Assembly: GCF_000938255.1 (NCBI RefSeq)
Contig: NZ_JYMR01000026.1
Coordinates: forward strand, 1-64,000
Source of the DNA: Bradyrhizobium sp. LTSP849
Lineage (GTDB): Bacteria; Pseudomonadota; Alphaproteobacteria; Rhizobiales; Xanthobacteraceae
Direction of reading: 5' to 3'
DNA: 64,000 nucleotides
The notes under the pieces are model-generated. The model searched no databases. It was not told where the DNA came from and was given only the letters and a program-made list of their open reading frames with translations. Below are positions 1 to 9,295 of the stretch, one piece after another (within the stretch, counting starts at the first letter, position 1; each line of letters begins with the position of its first letter). Position numbers and translations under genes: made by a program.

Positions 1-1521
1 CCTGAGAGCTTGTGACGCTTTTACTTGTTCGGAACGGAGTGGAGTTTCTTGTCGCGGTAAATGGCGGGTCTGAGTTCGTCGATGAGCTCTCGTTTATGCG
101 CTGCGGAGGCGGTTGCCTTGCAGGATGTTGTTGGTGAGGGCGTACCAGAGCACGACGGCGCGGACCTTTTCGATCCCGCGCACGGTCAATTGCCGTAGGT
201 TCCAGTTGCGCCAGCGGGCATGGATGCACTCGCATATCGAACGGGGCTTGTACCGGGCCTTGCCCTCTTTGCTCGCCATCCGCGCACGCCAAGCCAGTAC
301 CCCCGCGCCGTCGCCGCGTCGCGGCAGGTAGGGGTCGGTGCCGTGCTTGGATTGAGTGGGCGGGCAAAAAACCTCTATGCCCTCGGCATGCGCCCACTCG
401 ATGTCTTCCGCACTGCCAAAGCCGCCATCGACGAGATGGTCTTTGGGCAGGCCGCCAGGGCGCGTGCGCTGCCGCTCCAGCATGGGCCGCATCAGCCCGC
501 GGTCGGACCCCGTGTTGCATACCTTAACGTCAGTGACGAACTGCTCGCCGGCCGCACTCGTCACCTGCACGTTGTAGGCTGGGCGGAAGCCGCCATCCGC
601 CATCTTCATGACCCGTGCATCGGCGTCCGTCGTCGACGCGCGCGGCTCCTTCGGCGTCTTGCCATTGCCTTGCTTGCTCTCGCGTTCCTTGCGCTGCTGC
701 TTGATCTCGGCAAGCGCCGCCTGCGCCGCTTTCACGCGCGCGCTGCGTTCCTCCGCGGCTCGCTCCTTGGCTGCCCGGGCGCGCTGATTGCTGGCGTCAG
801 AGCGCACGTCGACTTCGCGCTTGAGGTCTTCCACCACCGTCTCAGCCAGGGCCAGATGCCGCTCGAGTGTCGCCTCGCGCCGGAACGAGGCGGCTCCCGC
901 GCTGGCCCGGACCCGCACCCCGTCCTGCGCCAGTGTCGCCAGATTGACGAGACCAGCCTTCGCCAGCGCCGCCAGATGCTCGCTGAGCAGCCGGTCCAGC
1001 AGGTCGGCGCAACCGACCCGGAAGTCCGCCAGCATGTGATAGTTCACCGACACCCCGCCGCACAGCCAACGATAGGCATCGTGGCTCTCGCACAGTCGCT
1101 CCAATGCTCGCGCGCTGCCGACGCCCTCGCTGGTGGCTGAGAGCCACAGCGCCAGCAAAAGCCGCGGCGAGGTCGCGGGGTGACCGGGGCGGTCGCCCCT
1201 GGCCTTGATCCGGTTCTCCAGCTCACTCAGATCAAGCTCTTCGACATAAGACCAGATCAGGCGCACCGGATGGTCTTCCCCGATCAGGCTCTCGATATCC
1301 ACCGCTCGCAACGCGATCTGGTCGCGCTGTGGCTCACGCAGCCGTGGCGCGCCGAGCGGCGCCGCGTCGGCTTCAGGCTTCGATTGCGCCGGCAGATCAC
1401 CGAACAATTCATCGGCAGCCATCTTCGCCTCCCGCCAATCCATCATCGCCAGAGAATCACATGCCACCGGCATTCGGACAGATTTACCTGGCACGCTGCC
1501 AAAAAATCACACGCTCTGAGG
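1..1521. mobile_element. IS1182-like insertion sequence, apparently complete
   Basis: The first 22 bases (CCTGAGAGCTTGTGACGCTTTT) and the reverse complement of the bases ending at 1521 (CCTCAGAGCGTGTGATTTTT...) form an imperfect terminal inverted repeat of about 20 bp. They enclose one transposase gene on the minus strand. The left end coincides with the window edge, so a target-site duplication cannot be checked. The element lies downstream of the livF end of the amide importer operon. Confidence 0.8.
94..1494 (-). CDS. IS1182-family DDE transposase
   Basis: This 466-aa protein fills the insertion sequence and should catalyse its cut-and-paste or copy movement. An N-terminal IS1182/IS5-type domain (about residues 50-180) is followed by an alanine, lysine and glutamate-rich coiled segment (about 205-280) and the DDE catalytic region. 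Candidate acidic residues sit in LAQDGVRVRA and LVDGGFG, with the C-terminal glutamate less certain. The reading frame is intact, so it may be functional. In-frame ATGs 16 and 17 codons in (MMDWREAK) could be the true start. A long ORF on the opposite strand is a GC-rich shadow. Confidence 0.85.
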   Translation of the reverse strand: MPGKSVRMPVACDSLAMMDWREAKMAADELFGDLPAQSKPEADAAPLGAPRLREPQRDQIALRAVDIESLIGEDHPVRLIWSYVEELDLSELENRIKARGDRPGHPATSPRLLLALWLSATSEGVGSARALERLCESHDAYRWLCGGVSVNYHMLADFRVGCADLLDRLLSEHLAALAKAGLVNLATLAQDGVRVRASAGAASFRREATLERHLALAETVVEDLKREVDVRSDASNQRARAAKERAAEERSARVKAAQAALAEIKQQRKERESKQGNGKTPKEPRASTTDADARVMKMADGGFRPAYNVQVTSAAGEQFVTDVKVCNTGSDRGLMRPMLERQRTRPGGLPKDHLVDGGFGSAEDIEWAHAEGIEVFCPPTQSKHGTDPYLPRRGDGAGVLAWRARMASKEGKARYKPRSICECIHARWRNWNLRQLTVRGIEKVRAVVLWYALTNNILQGNRLRSA

Positions 1522-1688
1522 TGGCCGTTTCTTCAGCGGCCCTCGAAGGGCGACGGCCCGGCTGACAGCTCGGCCGTGCATCCTTCGAGGCTCCCCATGC
1601 ACCGCTTCGCGCCGCATGGCTCGCACCTCAGGATGACGGGGCTGGCAGGGGACGCGTTGCGAGGGATTTGAAGCTAACGGCTGCCCCT
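1522..1688. other. Intergenic spacer with degenerate palindromic repeat
   Basis: Between the insertion sequence and livF there is no gene. The stretch holds a decayed palindromic repeat of a Bradyrhizobium-like type, with a 'catccttcgaggct' arm near 1580 and a 'cacctcaggatgacggg' arm near 1625. Part of it may act in ending transcription of the operon that arrives from the right. Confidence 0.4.
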
Positions 1689-2384
1689 CTACGGCGCCAG
1701 ATACCGCAGCAGCTCCGGATTTCCCCGCACATCACCCGCCGCGCCTTGCAGCGCGACCCTTCCGCGATCCAGCACGTAGGCGTAGTCGGCGACACGGAGC
1801 GCGAGGTCGAGGTGTTGCTCAACGATGATGACGGCGATGTTTTTCGCGAGCTCGATCAGGCGTTCGGTGATCTCCTCGATCACGCCGATCCAGACGCCTT
1901 CCGTGGGCTCGTCCAGCAGCAGTAGTTTTGGATCGCCCAACATGGCGCGGCCGATGGCGAGCATCTTGCGCTCACCGCCGGAGAGCGTGCCGGCGGGTTG
2001 GTCGAGGCGCTGACCGAGCTTTGGGAAGATGGTCAGCACGTGGTCGACGGCGTCGGCCTTGCTGCTCGCGAGCGAGCCGACCGCGAGATTGTCGCGCACC
2101 GACAGGCGCGCGAATACCGAATGTTCCTGCGGCACATAGCCAATGCCGGCGCGCACGCGCTCCTGAGTCGCGCGGCGGCTGATGTCGCGGCCGTCGAAGG
2201 CGAGCTCGCCCTTCCACGCCGGCAGCTCGCCGACGATGGTCTTCATCAGTGTGGTCTTGCCGGCGCCGTTGCGGCCCAACACGGCAACGCCGCCCCGCCA
2301 GGGAATGCCGAGGTTGACGTCGAACAGGACCTGGCTGCGGCCATAGCCGGCGTCGAGATGCTTGATGTCCAAAAATTCAGGCAC
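1689..2384 (-). CDS. livF: Branched-chain/amide ABC transporter ATPase LivF
   Basis: This is the second ATPase subunit of a LivHJMGF-type importer and energises uptake at the inner membrane. Walker A is GRNGAGKTT, the ABC signature is LSGGERKMLAIGRAML and Walker B is LLLLDEPTEGV. The start is taken as the GTG of VPEFLDIKHL, giving 231 aa, the usual LivF length. The longer in-frame extension is low-complexity and lies inside livG. GTG and the livG stop overlap by 8 bp, which implies translational coupling. It is the last gene of the amidase-livH-SBP-livM-livG-livF run. Confidence 0.9.
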   Translation of the reverse strand: MPEFLDIKHLDAGYGRSQVLFDVNLGIPWRGGVAVLGRNGAGKTTLMKTIVGELPAWKGELAFDGRDISRRATQERVRAGIGYVPQEHSVFARLSVRDNLAVGSLASSKADAVDHVLTIFPKLGQRLDQPAGTLSGGERKMLAIGRAMLGDPKLLLLDEPTEGVWIGVIEEITERLIELAKNIAVIIVEQHLDLALRVADYAYVLDRGRVALQGAAGDVRGNPELLRYLAP

Positions 2385-3111
2385 GGCGCAGATAAATCTC
2401 CTGGACGGCCTTGTTGGCCTGGATCTCGGACACGGTGCCGGACGCCAGCACCTTGCCCTGGTCGAGCACGGTGAGGCGATCACAGATGTCGCGGATGAAA
2501 TCGAGATCGTGCTCGACGATGACGAGCGAGCAGTGCTGCTTGATCGGCTGGAGCAACTCACCGGTGACACGGCGCTCTTCCAGGCTCATGCCGCCGGTCG
2601 GCTCGTCGAGCAGCAACAGTTTCGGCTTGCCAGCAAGTGCCATCGCGATCTCCAGCCATTGCTGCTGGCCGTGCGACAGTGCCGCGGCTGCGTCGAACGC
2701 ACGGTCGACGAGGCGAAACTGCGTGAGCATGGTCATGACCTGATCGTGCAGCGCGCCTCTTGTGCGCGAGAACACGAGGTCGAACAGCGAAGACTGCGCC
2801 TGCAACGCGAGCAGGATGTTGTCGTATAGCGTCAGCGTCGGCAGCACGGAGGTAATCTGGAACTTCAGGCTCATGCCGGCGCGGGCACGCTCGGTCGGCG
2901 TGAACGCGGTGATGTCGGTGTTGATGAAGGAGACCTTGCCTTGCGTCGGCACCTCGGCGCCGGCGATACACTTCATCAGTGTGCTCTTGCCGGAGCCGTT
3001 CGGACCGATCAGGCCATGAAACTCGTTCTCGCCGACGGTCAGCGCCGCGCCGTCGAGCGCGGTGAGCTTGCCGAACACCTTTCTGACACCGACAGCTTCA
3101 AGGAGCGGCAT
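2377..3111 (-). CDS. livG: Branched-chain/amide ABC transporter ATPase LivG
   Basis: First ATPase subunit of the importer. Walker A is GPNGSGKST, the signature is the LSHGQQQWLEIAMAL variant and Walker B is LLLLDEPTGGMS. The ATG at 3111 (MPLLEAVGVRK) gives 244 aa, close to family length. A longer reading upstream would run into livM. The start overlaps the livM stop by 14 bp. The Q-rich 'SHGQQQWLEIAMAL' signature resembles urea/short-chain-amide transporter ATPases (UrtD-like), in keeping with the neighbouring amidase. That substrate link is an inference. Confidence 0.9.
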   Translation of the reverse strand: MPLLEAVGVRKVFGKLTALDGAALTVGENEFHGLIGPNGSGKSTLMKCIAGAEVPTQGKVSFINTDITAFTPTERARAGMSLKFQITSVLPTLTLYDNILLALQAQSSLFDLVFSRTRGALHDQVMTMLTQFRLVDRAFDAAAALSHGQQQWLEIAMALAGKPKLLLLDEPTGGMSLEERRVTGELLQPIKQHCSLVIVEHDLDFIRDICDRLTVLDQGKVLASGTVSEIQANKAVQEIYLRRA

Positions 3112-4192
3112 TGCGCTTCTCCTTACGGCTGGCACCAAAGCTGCCGACCCGCTCGCGCTCGCCCAGCACAAAACTGATCAGGCCGAGCGGCCGGAACAGG
3201 ATCACGAGCAGAAGCAGCACACCAAGGATGATCGGCCAGATGTCGCGGTAATTGTCCGAGAGCCAGAAGCTGACGCCTTCGACGATGATAGCGCCGATGA
3301 CGGCGCCGATCAGCGTGCCGGAACCGCCGAACAAAACGTAAAGCACGACCTGGGTCGAGACGACGACGCCGACCATGTTGGGCCAGACGAAACCTTCGTG
3401 GAACGCATAAAGACTGCCGGCCAGACCCGCGACGGCGCCACCGATCGCGAAGATGATCGCCTTGAGATGCTGCGCCTTGTAGCCGAAGAAGGCGATGCGC
3501 TGCTCGTTCTCGCGCAGGCCTGCGAGCGCCAGGCCGAATTGCGAGCGCACCAGGAAACGGCAAAGCAGATAGACGACGACGAGAATGCCGAGCACGAGAT
3601 AGTAGAAGGGCGGCCCTTCAGAGAATTCGTAGCCGCCGAGCGTCATCGGCGCGATCGAGGGGATACCGTTCTGGCCGCCGAGATAATACCAGCCGCGCGC
3701 GAGCCGATCGGCGGCGTATGATCCCGTCAACGTGCCAAGCGACACGAAGATCACGCTGGAGGGATGCCGTCCCAGCAGCAGGAAGCCGCCGAGCAGGAGC
3801 GCGAAGGCGAGACCGATGATCGTTCCCGCAGGGAGCACCAGGAAGATGTTGGTGATGTCCAAGTCGCGCGCGAGCAGCGCGACGCCATAGCCGGCCGAGC
3901 CGAAGAACAGGGCCTGACCAAAGCTCATGATGCCGGCATAGCCCCAGACCAGGTCAAACGACAGCGCGAACAGCGCGAGGATGATCACGCGTGTCGCAAA
4001 CACTGTGAGATAGTCCTGCAGCACCAGCGGGGCGACCAGCGCCGCGACAAGCACAACGACCTCCACGATCGGCAGGACCTTTCGTCCTGCCGCGACCTGT
4101 CCCGCCGCTGCGCTTTCAGCCATCGCACCGTCCACTTCATCGCCGGCGTCGGCGACGATGGCCTGCTTTACCACACTCATGGACTTCGGCAT
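3098..4192 (-). CDS. livM: Branched-chain/amide ABC transporter permease LivM
   Basis: Integral membrane permease of 364 aa. A polar N-terminal segment of about 40 residues is followed by about ten hydrophobic helices typical of LivM/UrtC. The conserved region around WGYAGIMSFGQALFFGSAGYG, near residue 85, is the family hallmark. It pairs with LivH to form the channel. It lies 32 bp downstream of the binding-protein gene and overlaps livG. Confidence 0.9.
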   Translation of the reverse strand: MPKSMSVVKQAIVADAGDEVDGAMAESAAAGQVAAGRKVLPIVEVVVLVAALVAPLVLQDYLTVFATRVIILALFALSFDLVWGYAGIMSFGQALFFGSAGYGVALLARDLDITNIFLVLPAGTIIGLAFALLLGGFLLLGRHPSSVIFVSLGTLTGSYAADRLARGWYYLGGQNGIPSIAPMTLGGYEFSEGPPFYYLVLGILVVVYLLCRFLVRSQFGLALAGLRENEQRIAFFGYKAQHLKAIIFAIGGAVAGLAGSLYAFHEGFVWPNMVGVVVSTQVVLYVLFGGSGTLIGAVIGAIIVEGVSFWLSDNYRDIWPIILGVLLLLVILFRPLGLISFVLGERERVGSFGASRKEKRNAAP

Positions 4193-4224
4193 TCCGCCTC
4201 AGCATTCCTCTCTAGCATGGCTCT

Positions 4225-5445
4225 CTAGCACTCCTTGGGATCGACGAGCCCGTCGCTGCGTCCGACGATCTCGTAGTTCCCGGCCTTGGCGACCGCGGTG
4301 TACATCTTCATCTTGCAGTGCCGTTTGCCCGGCACCATCTCGGCCGGTCCGCCCGGACCTTCGGCGATCTTGGCGTGATCGAGCGCGGCGGCGACGGATT
4401 CGCGGTCGACCTTGCCGGCTTCCTTGACGGCGGCTTCCCACAGCTTCAGACCGCGATAGGTGCCGGTCGCCGCACTGCCGGCGGCGAACAGGAAGTTGCC
4501 GGGGAAATCCTTTTCATAGGCCGCCTGAATTTTCGCGTTGAACGCATCCTCCTTGGTCAGCACCTTGAAATAATCGAGACAGCTTGCGAGCCCCTCGATC
4601 TCGGCCGCCTGGTTGATGTTGAGGGTGTTCTCGTCATAGTAGACGCAGGCGAGCCGACCGCCGTTCTTGAGGAAGCCCGCTTCATAGAGCTGCTTGAAGA
4701 AGGGGCCGACGCCCGGCGGAATGACGGTGTTGAAGACGACGTCAACCTTGTTGGAGATGATGCGGTTGACGGTCGAGGAGAAGTCGACCTGGTCGAGCGG
4801 ATAATATTCCTCGAACACGACCTCGCCGCCGTTGGCTTCGATCACCTTGCGGGCATAGACGTTGAGCGTGTGCGGCCAGACATAGTTGGCGCTCGGCAGA
4901 GCAAACTTCTTGCCACCGTTCTTGATCAGCCAGGGGATGAAATCGTCGCATTGCTGCGCCGGCGTCGGCCCGGTGCAGAACAAATAGGGCGTGCACTCCT
5001 TGCCTTCGTAGAGCTGCGGGTAGATGTAGAGCGTCTTGCCGCGCGCCACGATCGGATCCTTGATCGCGTTGCGCATCGATGAGGTGATGCCGCCCAGAAC
5101 CATGTCGACCTTGTCGCGCTGGATCAGCTTGCGCACGTTGCCGACGGCAACGGATTCGTTCGACGCGGTGTCCTCGATGTAGAGCTCGAGCGGACGGCCG
5201 AGCAGGCCGCCGGCATCGTTCATCTGCTTGATCAGCATCTTGGCGACGTTGGCGTCCGCCGTACCGGCATAGGCGATCGGGCCGGTGAGGTCGGTCGCGA
5301 TGCCGACCTTGATCGGAGCCTCTGCGGCGTTGGCCCAGGGAGCCGGGATGACCCAGCTACCGACGCCGGTCGCGACCGCGCCGGTGGCAAAGGCAAAATT
5401 GCCGAGAAAGCGGCGACGGGTGAGATTGGTGCGATCTGCAAACAT
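4225..5445 (-). CDS. ABC transporter substrate-binding protein, LivJ/amide-binding type, Tat signal
   Basis: Periplasmic type I binding protein of 406 aa. It begins with a twin-arginine signal (TRRRFLGN followed by a hydrophobic stretch ending near ANAAEA). The mature start PIKVGIATDLTGPIAYAG is typical of Leu/Ile/Val- and amide/urea-binding proteins. ATG at 5445 is preferred because it places the twin-arginine motif near the N-terminus and follows the AAAAGGGG that ends livH. The livH stop lies 4 bp upstream. The position between livH and livM, and the upstream amidase, suggest an amide or similar ligand. The exact ligand cannot be read from sequence. Confidence 0.88.
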   Translation of the reverse strand: MFADRTNLTRRRFLGNFAFATGAVATGVGSWVIPAPWANAAEAPIKVGIATDLTGPIAYAGTADANVAKMLIKQMNDAGGLLGRPLELYIEDTASNESVAVGNVRKLIQRDKVDMVLGGITSSMRNAIKDPIVARGKTLYIYPQLYEGKECTPYLFCTGPTPAQQCDDFIPWLIKNGGKKFALPSANYVWPHTLNVYARKVIEANGGEVVFEEYYPLDQVDFSSTVNRIISNKVDVVFNTVIPPGVGPFFKQLYEAGFLKNGGRLACVYYDENTLNINQAAEIEGLASCLDYFKVLTKEDAFNAKIQAAYEKDFPGNFLFAAGSAATGTYRGLKLWEAAVKEAGKVDRESVAAALDHAKIAEGPGGPAEMVPGKRHCKMKMYTAVAKAGNYEIVGRSDGLVDPKEC

Positions 5446-5449
5446 TGGA

Positions 5450-6307
5450 CTAAACCCCTTTTCCAGCGATGAGGCCCTGTGGCCGGAATTTGATGAAGAC
5501 AATGGCAAGGACGAAGACGAGGACGTCGGCGACGACGGGCGCCATCACCCATGGCAGCGCGGCGCTCAGCGTGCCGATGACACCGGCGCCGGCGACCGGC
5601 CCGATAAAGGAGCCGACGCCGCCGACCATGACGGCGACAAAGCCCTGGATCAGGAAGCGCAGGCCGAGGTCGGCGAACAGGCTGAACACCGGCACGATCA
5701 GCGCACCGGCAAGCCCGGCGAGCGCCGCACCGAACGCGAAGGTCGCGCCGTAGATCAGCGGCGTGGAGATGCCCGACGCCCGCGCCAGCGACGGATTTTC
5801 CAGCGTGGCGCGCACGCGCAGGCCGAAGCTGGTGCGCGACAACAGGAGATAGCAGCCCGCCATCACCAAGAGCGTGATGATGATGATGGTGAAGCGCCAG
5901 GCCGAGATGTGCATGGCGCCGATGTCGATCGAGCCACCGATCGGCTCGGGCACGGTGAGATAGAAGCCGCCGATCAGGCCGCGCACGGTCTCGCGGATGA
6001 TCAGGCCGAGCGCATAGGTGCCGAGCATGGCGACGATAGGCGCAGCGTAGAAGCGCCGGATGATCAGCGCCTCCAGCACGAAGCCAAGCGCGCCGACCGC
6101 GAAGGGCGCCGCAACCATGCCGGTCCAGATCGGCAGGCCCTTGGCGTAGGCGAGATAGGTGATGTAGGCCCCGAGCAGGACGAACTCGCCCTGCGCGAAG
6201 TTGAAGATGCCCATCATGCTGGCGATGATCCCGAGCCCCAGCACGATCAGGACGATGATCGCGCCAAAACTCAGGATCTCGAACGCCGCGACGAACGCGT
6301 TAGCCAT
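5450..6307 (-). CDS. livH: Branched-chain/amide ABC transporter permease LivH
   Basis: Integral membrane permease of 285 aa with about eight hydrophobic helices. The LivH/UrtB hallmark MMGIFNFAQGEFVLLGAY lies near residue 35 and IRETVRGLIGG near 105. It partners LivM. The ATG start sits 36 bp downstream of the amidase stop, so both are probably co-transcribed. Confidence 0.9.
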   Translation of the reverse strand: MANAFVAAFEILSFGAIIVLIVLGLGIIASMMGIFNFAQGEFVLLGAYITYLAYAKGLPIWTGMVAAPFAVGALGFVLEALIIRRFYAAPIVAMLGTYALGLIIRETVRGLIGGFYLTVPEPIGGSIDIGAMHISAWRFTIIIITLLVMAGCYLLLSRTSFGLRVRATLENPSLARASGISTPLIYGATFAFGAALAGLAGALIVPVFSLFADLGLRFLIQGFVAVMVGGVGSFIGPVAGAGVIGTLSAALPWVMAPVVADVLVFVLAIVFIKFRPQGLIAGKGV

Positions 6308-6343
6308 ATGATGCTGTTCCGTCCGTCTGCATGAGTTCCTCGC

Positions 6344-7858
6344 TCACATCTTCTTCCAGTCGCCGACCTGCTCGAAAGCATGCGCGGCGCGATAGATGGT
6401 GGATTCCTCGAACATGCGACCGACCAGCATCAGGCCAACGGGCAGGCCGTCGACCATGCCGCAAGGCAGCGACATCGCGGGGTGATGAGTGATGTCGAAC
6501 GGTGCGGTGTTGGAGATCATCTCCAGCGCGCGAGCGACATAGTCTTCGCGGCTGGCCGTGGGCTCCGGCAGCTTCGTCGCCTTCATCGGCGTCGTCGGCA
6601 GCAGCAGCAGATCGTAGTCTTTGAACGCCTTGTCATAGGCCGCGGTGAGGCGGCGCGAGATATTGAGCGCCTTGCCGTAATAGCGCGGACCAAAATTGTT
6701 GTTGATGTAGGTGCCCAGCAGCAGGAACAGTTTTGTGGTCTCGGACAGCGAATCCGCCTGCCGCCGCCAGCCGCGATGGAAATCCATCAGCGAGGTCGAA
6801 TAGAGGTCGGAGCGGGAGAGGCCATAGCCGTCGCCATACATCATGGTCTGGGTCATGCCTTCGGTGCCGATCGGCGTCCAGATCGCGGGGCCCAGGAGGT
6901 GCATCGGGATCGAGACCGTCTCGACGGTGGCGCCGAGATCCTTGAAACGCTTGGCGGCCTCGCGCACGCTTTCATTGACAGCGGTTTCCGCGTTCGCCTG
7001 CTCAAAGCCTTCCTTGAGGATGCCGATCTTCATGCCCTTCACGCCCTGACCTAGCGCCTTGGTGTACTCCTCGACCTTCGGCGCCTTGATGCGAGGATCG
7101 TAGCCGTCGTCGCCGGCGAGGACTTCCAGCAGCAGCGCGTTGTCGGCAACTGTCGCCGTCATCGGGCCGGTGTGGTCGACGAAGACCTCGATTGGCATGA
7201 TGCCGGTATAGGGCACGAGGCCCCAGGTCGGCTTCATGCCGTAGGTGCCGCAGAACGAGGACGGCATGCGGATCGAGCCGCCCTGGTCGCCGCCGATCGC
7301 CATATCGACCTCGCCGAGGGCGACGACGACGCCTGAGCCCGAGGACGAGCCGCCGGCCGAATAGCCCATCTTGTGCGGATTATGCACCGCGCCGACCGCG
7401 CCGGTGTGGCTGCCGCCGGACATGCAGAAGGATTCGCAATGCACTTTTCCGGCGATTTCGGCCCCGGCATCGAGCATGCGGGTGACGATGGTGGCGTCGA
7501 AATCGGGGACGTAGCCCTCAAGCGTCGCCGAGCCGTTCATCATGGGAACGCCGGCGAGCATGATGTTGTCCTTCAGCGCAACCGTCTTGCCCTTGAGCTT
7601 GCCGGAGTTAGCGCCCTTCACGGTCGATTTGCGATACCAGGCGTTGCGCGGGTTCTCCTCCGCTGACGGCCGATAGCCCGGCGTGCGCGGATATTTCACC
7701 TCCGGCACCTCGTCCGGCATCGCGCCGACGAGATTGTAGGCCTCGATCGAGCCCTGCATCAGGCCGCGGAACGAGGTAACGTCTTCATCGGTCAGCGCGA
7801 GGCCGCACTGCTCGGCGACGCTGCGAAGCTGGGCTGGCGTGGGAAGGACAACTGTCAC
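6344..7858 (-). CDS. Amidase signature family enzyme
   Basis: Cytoplasmic amide hydrolase of 504 aa. The Ser-cisSer-Lys triad region is visible as KGKTVALKDNI (Lys), GGSSSGSG and GGDQGGSIRMPS (nucleophile loop). The GTG at 7858 (VTVVLPTPAQL) is preferred: AAGGAGAG lies 7 nt upstream, and the further upstream extension is low-complexity. It heads the importer operon, so the encoded system can take up an amide and release ammonia and an acid inside the cell. Related enzymes hydrolyse aliphatic or aromatic amides; the substrate is unknown here. Confidence 0.9.
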   Translation of the reverse strand: MTVVLPTPAQLRSVAEQCGLALTDEDVTSFRGLMQGSIEAYNLVGAMPDEVPEVKYPRTPGYRPSAEENPRNAWYRKSTVKGANSGKLKGKTVALKDNIMLAGVPMMNGSATLEGYVPDFDATIVTRMLDAGAEIAGKVHCESFCMSGGSHTGAVGAVHNPHKMGYSAGGSSSGSGVVVALGEVDMAIGGDQGGSIRMPSSFCGTYGMKPTWGLVPYTGIMPIEVFVDHTGPMTATVADNALLLEVLAGDDGYDPRIKAPKVEEYTKALGQGVKGMKIGILKEGFEQANAETAVNESVREAAKRFKDLGATVETVSIPMHLLGPAIWTPIGTEGMTQTMMYGDGYGLSRSDLYSTSLMDFHRGWRRQADSLSETTKLFLLLGTYINNNFGPRYYGKALNISRRLTAAYDKAFKDYDLLLLPTTPMKATKLPEPTASREDYVARALEMISNTAPFDITHHPAMSLPCGMVDGLPVGLMLVGRMFEESTIYRAAHAFEQVGDWKKM

Positions 7859-8026
7859 GGCGCTCTCCTTGAGGCTTCTTGATCCCTGGCTTTGGACGGA
7901 CAGCCGCTCGGGCCGCGCCTGCACGGCGCGGGGCCAATCGGCGTCGCGTCGATATTACAGACGGAAATATTTTCCTTTTCAAGTATTATTTTGGATCGAG
8001 CTCGTGTGCAGATTGCCTCGCCGGCA
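7859..8026 (-). promoter_or_regulatory. Leader of amidase-importer operon with MarR-like motif
   Basis: This 168-bp spacer between the AmiC-like gene and the amidase holds an AT-rich stretch at 7963-7998. It includes a near-palindrome GGAAATATTTTCC at 7963-7975. The 9-mer AATATTTTC (7966-7974) recurs in reverse complement at 9296-9304 in the marR promoter. This suggests a shared regulator. Confidence 0.45.
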
Positions 8027-9208
8027 TCAGACCGGCTTGATCAGCTTGAAATCGAGGCCGTCGGCTTCGGCGAGATACATCTGCATCCGGGCATGGCCGT
8101 TGCGAACGGTGACCGGGCCGCGCGCGCCGCCATAAACGATGTTGCGCCCCGCTGCGAGCATCGGCCCCATCGCCAATGTTCCAGCCTTGTTCGCGACGGC
8201 TTCGAGGAAACGCAGCCCCTCATAGCTGGATTGACCGAGCGAGCCGATCGGCGCGGCGTTCGGCCCGAACATCAGATGATAGCGGCTTTGAAAATCATCG
8301 TTGGCCCGCGAGCCAATTCCGGGGAAATAGCCGGACGCACAATACATGTTCTCGCTGTTGTCGGCGCCGATGCCGAGCAGGACAGTTTCGTCCATTGCAC
8401 CGGCGAGCCGCAGGGTCGTCGCGGCAAGGCCGCATTCGCCGAACGCGCGATTGAAGGTGATGCTATCGGTGCCGATCAGGGAAATCAGCACGACGTCCGG
8501 CCGCGCGGCGCGGATACGCTCCAGATGCGGCTCGTGGTTGTCTTCGCCGAGCGGAACGAACTCCTCGCCGACCACGTGCCCGCCGGTTTCCTTGATGTAG
8601 CGCTTCACCGCGCGGTGCGACTGCCAGGGCCAGACATAATCGCTGCCGATCAGATACCAGCGCGCCGCCTTCTTGACGTCGGCGAGCCAGTGGATCGAGG
8701 GCCGGCTCTGCCAGCGCGGCGTCTCGCCAATCGCCATCACGCCCGGCGTGCGCTCGCCACCCTCATAGACCGGCGTGTAGATGTAGGGAATGCGGTGGCG
8801 CGTGGTGACCTTGCGCAAGCCGACGCGAACCGCGCTGGTGTGCAATCCGACGATGAGATCGAGCTCATCGAACGCGATCGCCTGCTCGGCGCGGTTCAGG
8901 ATCTCATCAAGCGGGCCGCCGGCGTCGTAGATAGAAAGCTCGATCTCGCGCCCGAGGATGCCGCCGCGCTTGTTGATCTCGGCGACCGCGAGCTGCGCAG
9001 AGTTGGTCGCGCACGGCCCCCAGACTCCGGGCGAACCGCTACAGCAGATGAAGCCACCGATGCGCAGCTTGCTCGTGCCGCGCCGCCTGAGAAAGGCATG
9101 ATCGGCCGGCGACAGCGCGCCATCGGCCGCCGACGACAGATTCCTGAACAGCAAAGACGGCGGCAACGCCGGACCGCCGTGAGCCGGGAAGTTTACCGTC
9201 GCGCGCAC
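8027..9208 (-). CDS. AmiC-like substrate-binding-domain protein, probably cytoplasmic
   Basis: Type I periplasmic-binding-fold protein of 393 aa, related to AmiC/UrtA-type amide sensors. The domain starts at about residue 48 (KLRIGGFICCSGSPGVWGPC) and runs to the C-terminus. No signal peptide or lipobox is seen in the N-terminal 45 residues. The GTG at 9208 (VRATVNFPAHG) is chosen because AGGAG lies just upstream; a TTG at 9283 would give 418 aa. It is transcribed divergently from a MarR regulator and towards the amidase. The likely role is ligand sensing or delivery for amide use; a role as a second importer receptor is the alternative. Confidence 0.75.
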   Translation of the reverse strand: MRATVNFPAHGGPALPPSLLFRNLSSAADGALSPADHAFLRRRGTSKLRIGGFICCSGSPGVWGPCATNSAQLAVAEINKRGGILGREIELSIYDAGGPLDEILNRAEQAIAFDELDLIVGLHTSAVRVGLRKVTTRHRIPYIYTPVYEGGERTPGVMAIGETPRWQSRPSIHWLADVKKAARWYLIGSDYVWPWQSHRAVKRYIKETGGHVVGEEFVPLGEDNHEPHLERIRAARPDVVLISLIGTDSITFNRAFGECGLAATTLRLAGAMDETVLLGIGADNSENMYCASGYFPGIGSRANDDFQSRYHLMFGPNAAPIGSLGQSSYEGLRFLEAVANKAGTLAMGPMLAAGRNIVYGGARGPVTVRNGHARMQMYLAEADGLDFKLIKPV

Positions 9209-9295
9209 GCCAACTCCTGTCTGGTGCCAGACCTGAAAGCCTATTGAGCAGGCGGCCGCGGCTTCCGCCCTTTTGTTGTGCAATCATCCTATTTT

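Noticed and set aside
220..1140. 306-aa ORF on the plus strand
   Set aside because: It is antisense to the transposase, has no recognisable domain, and arises from GC-rich codon bias.
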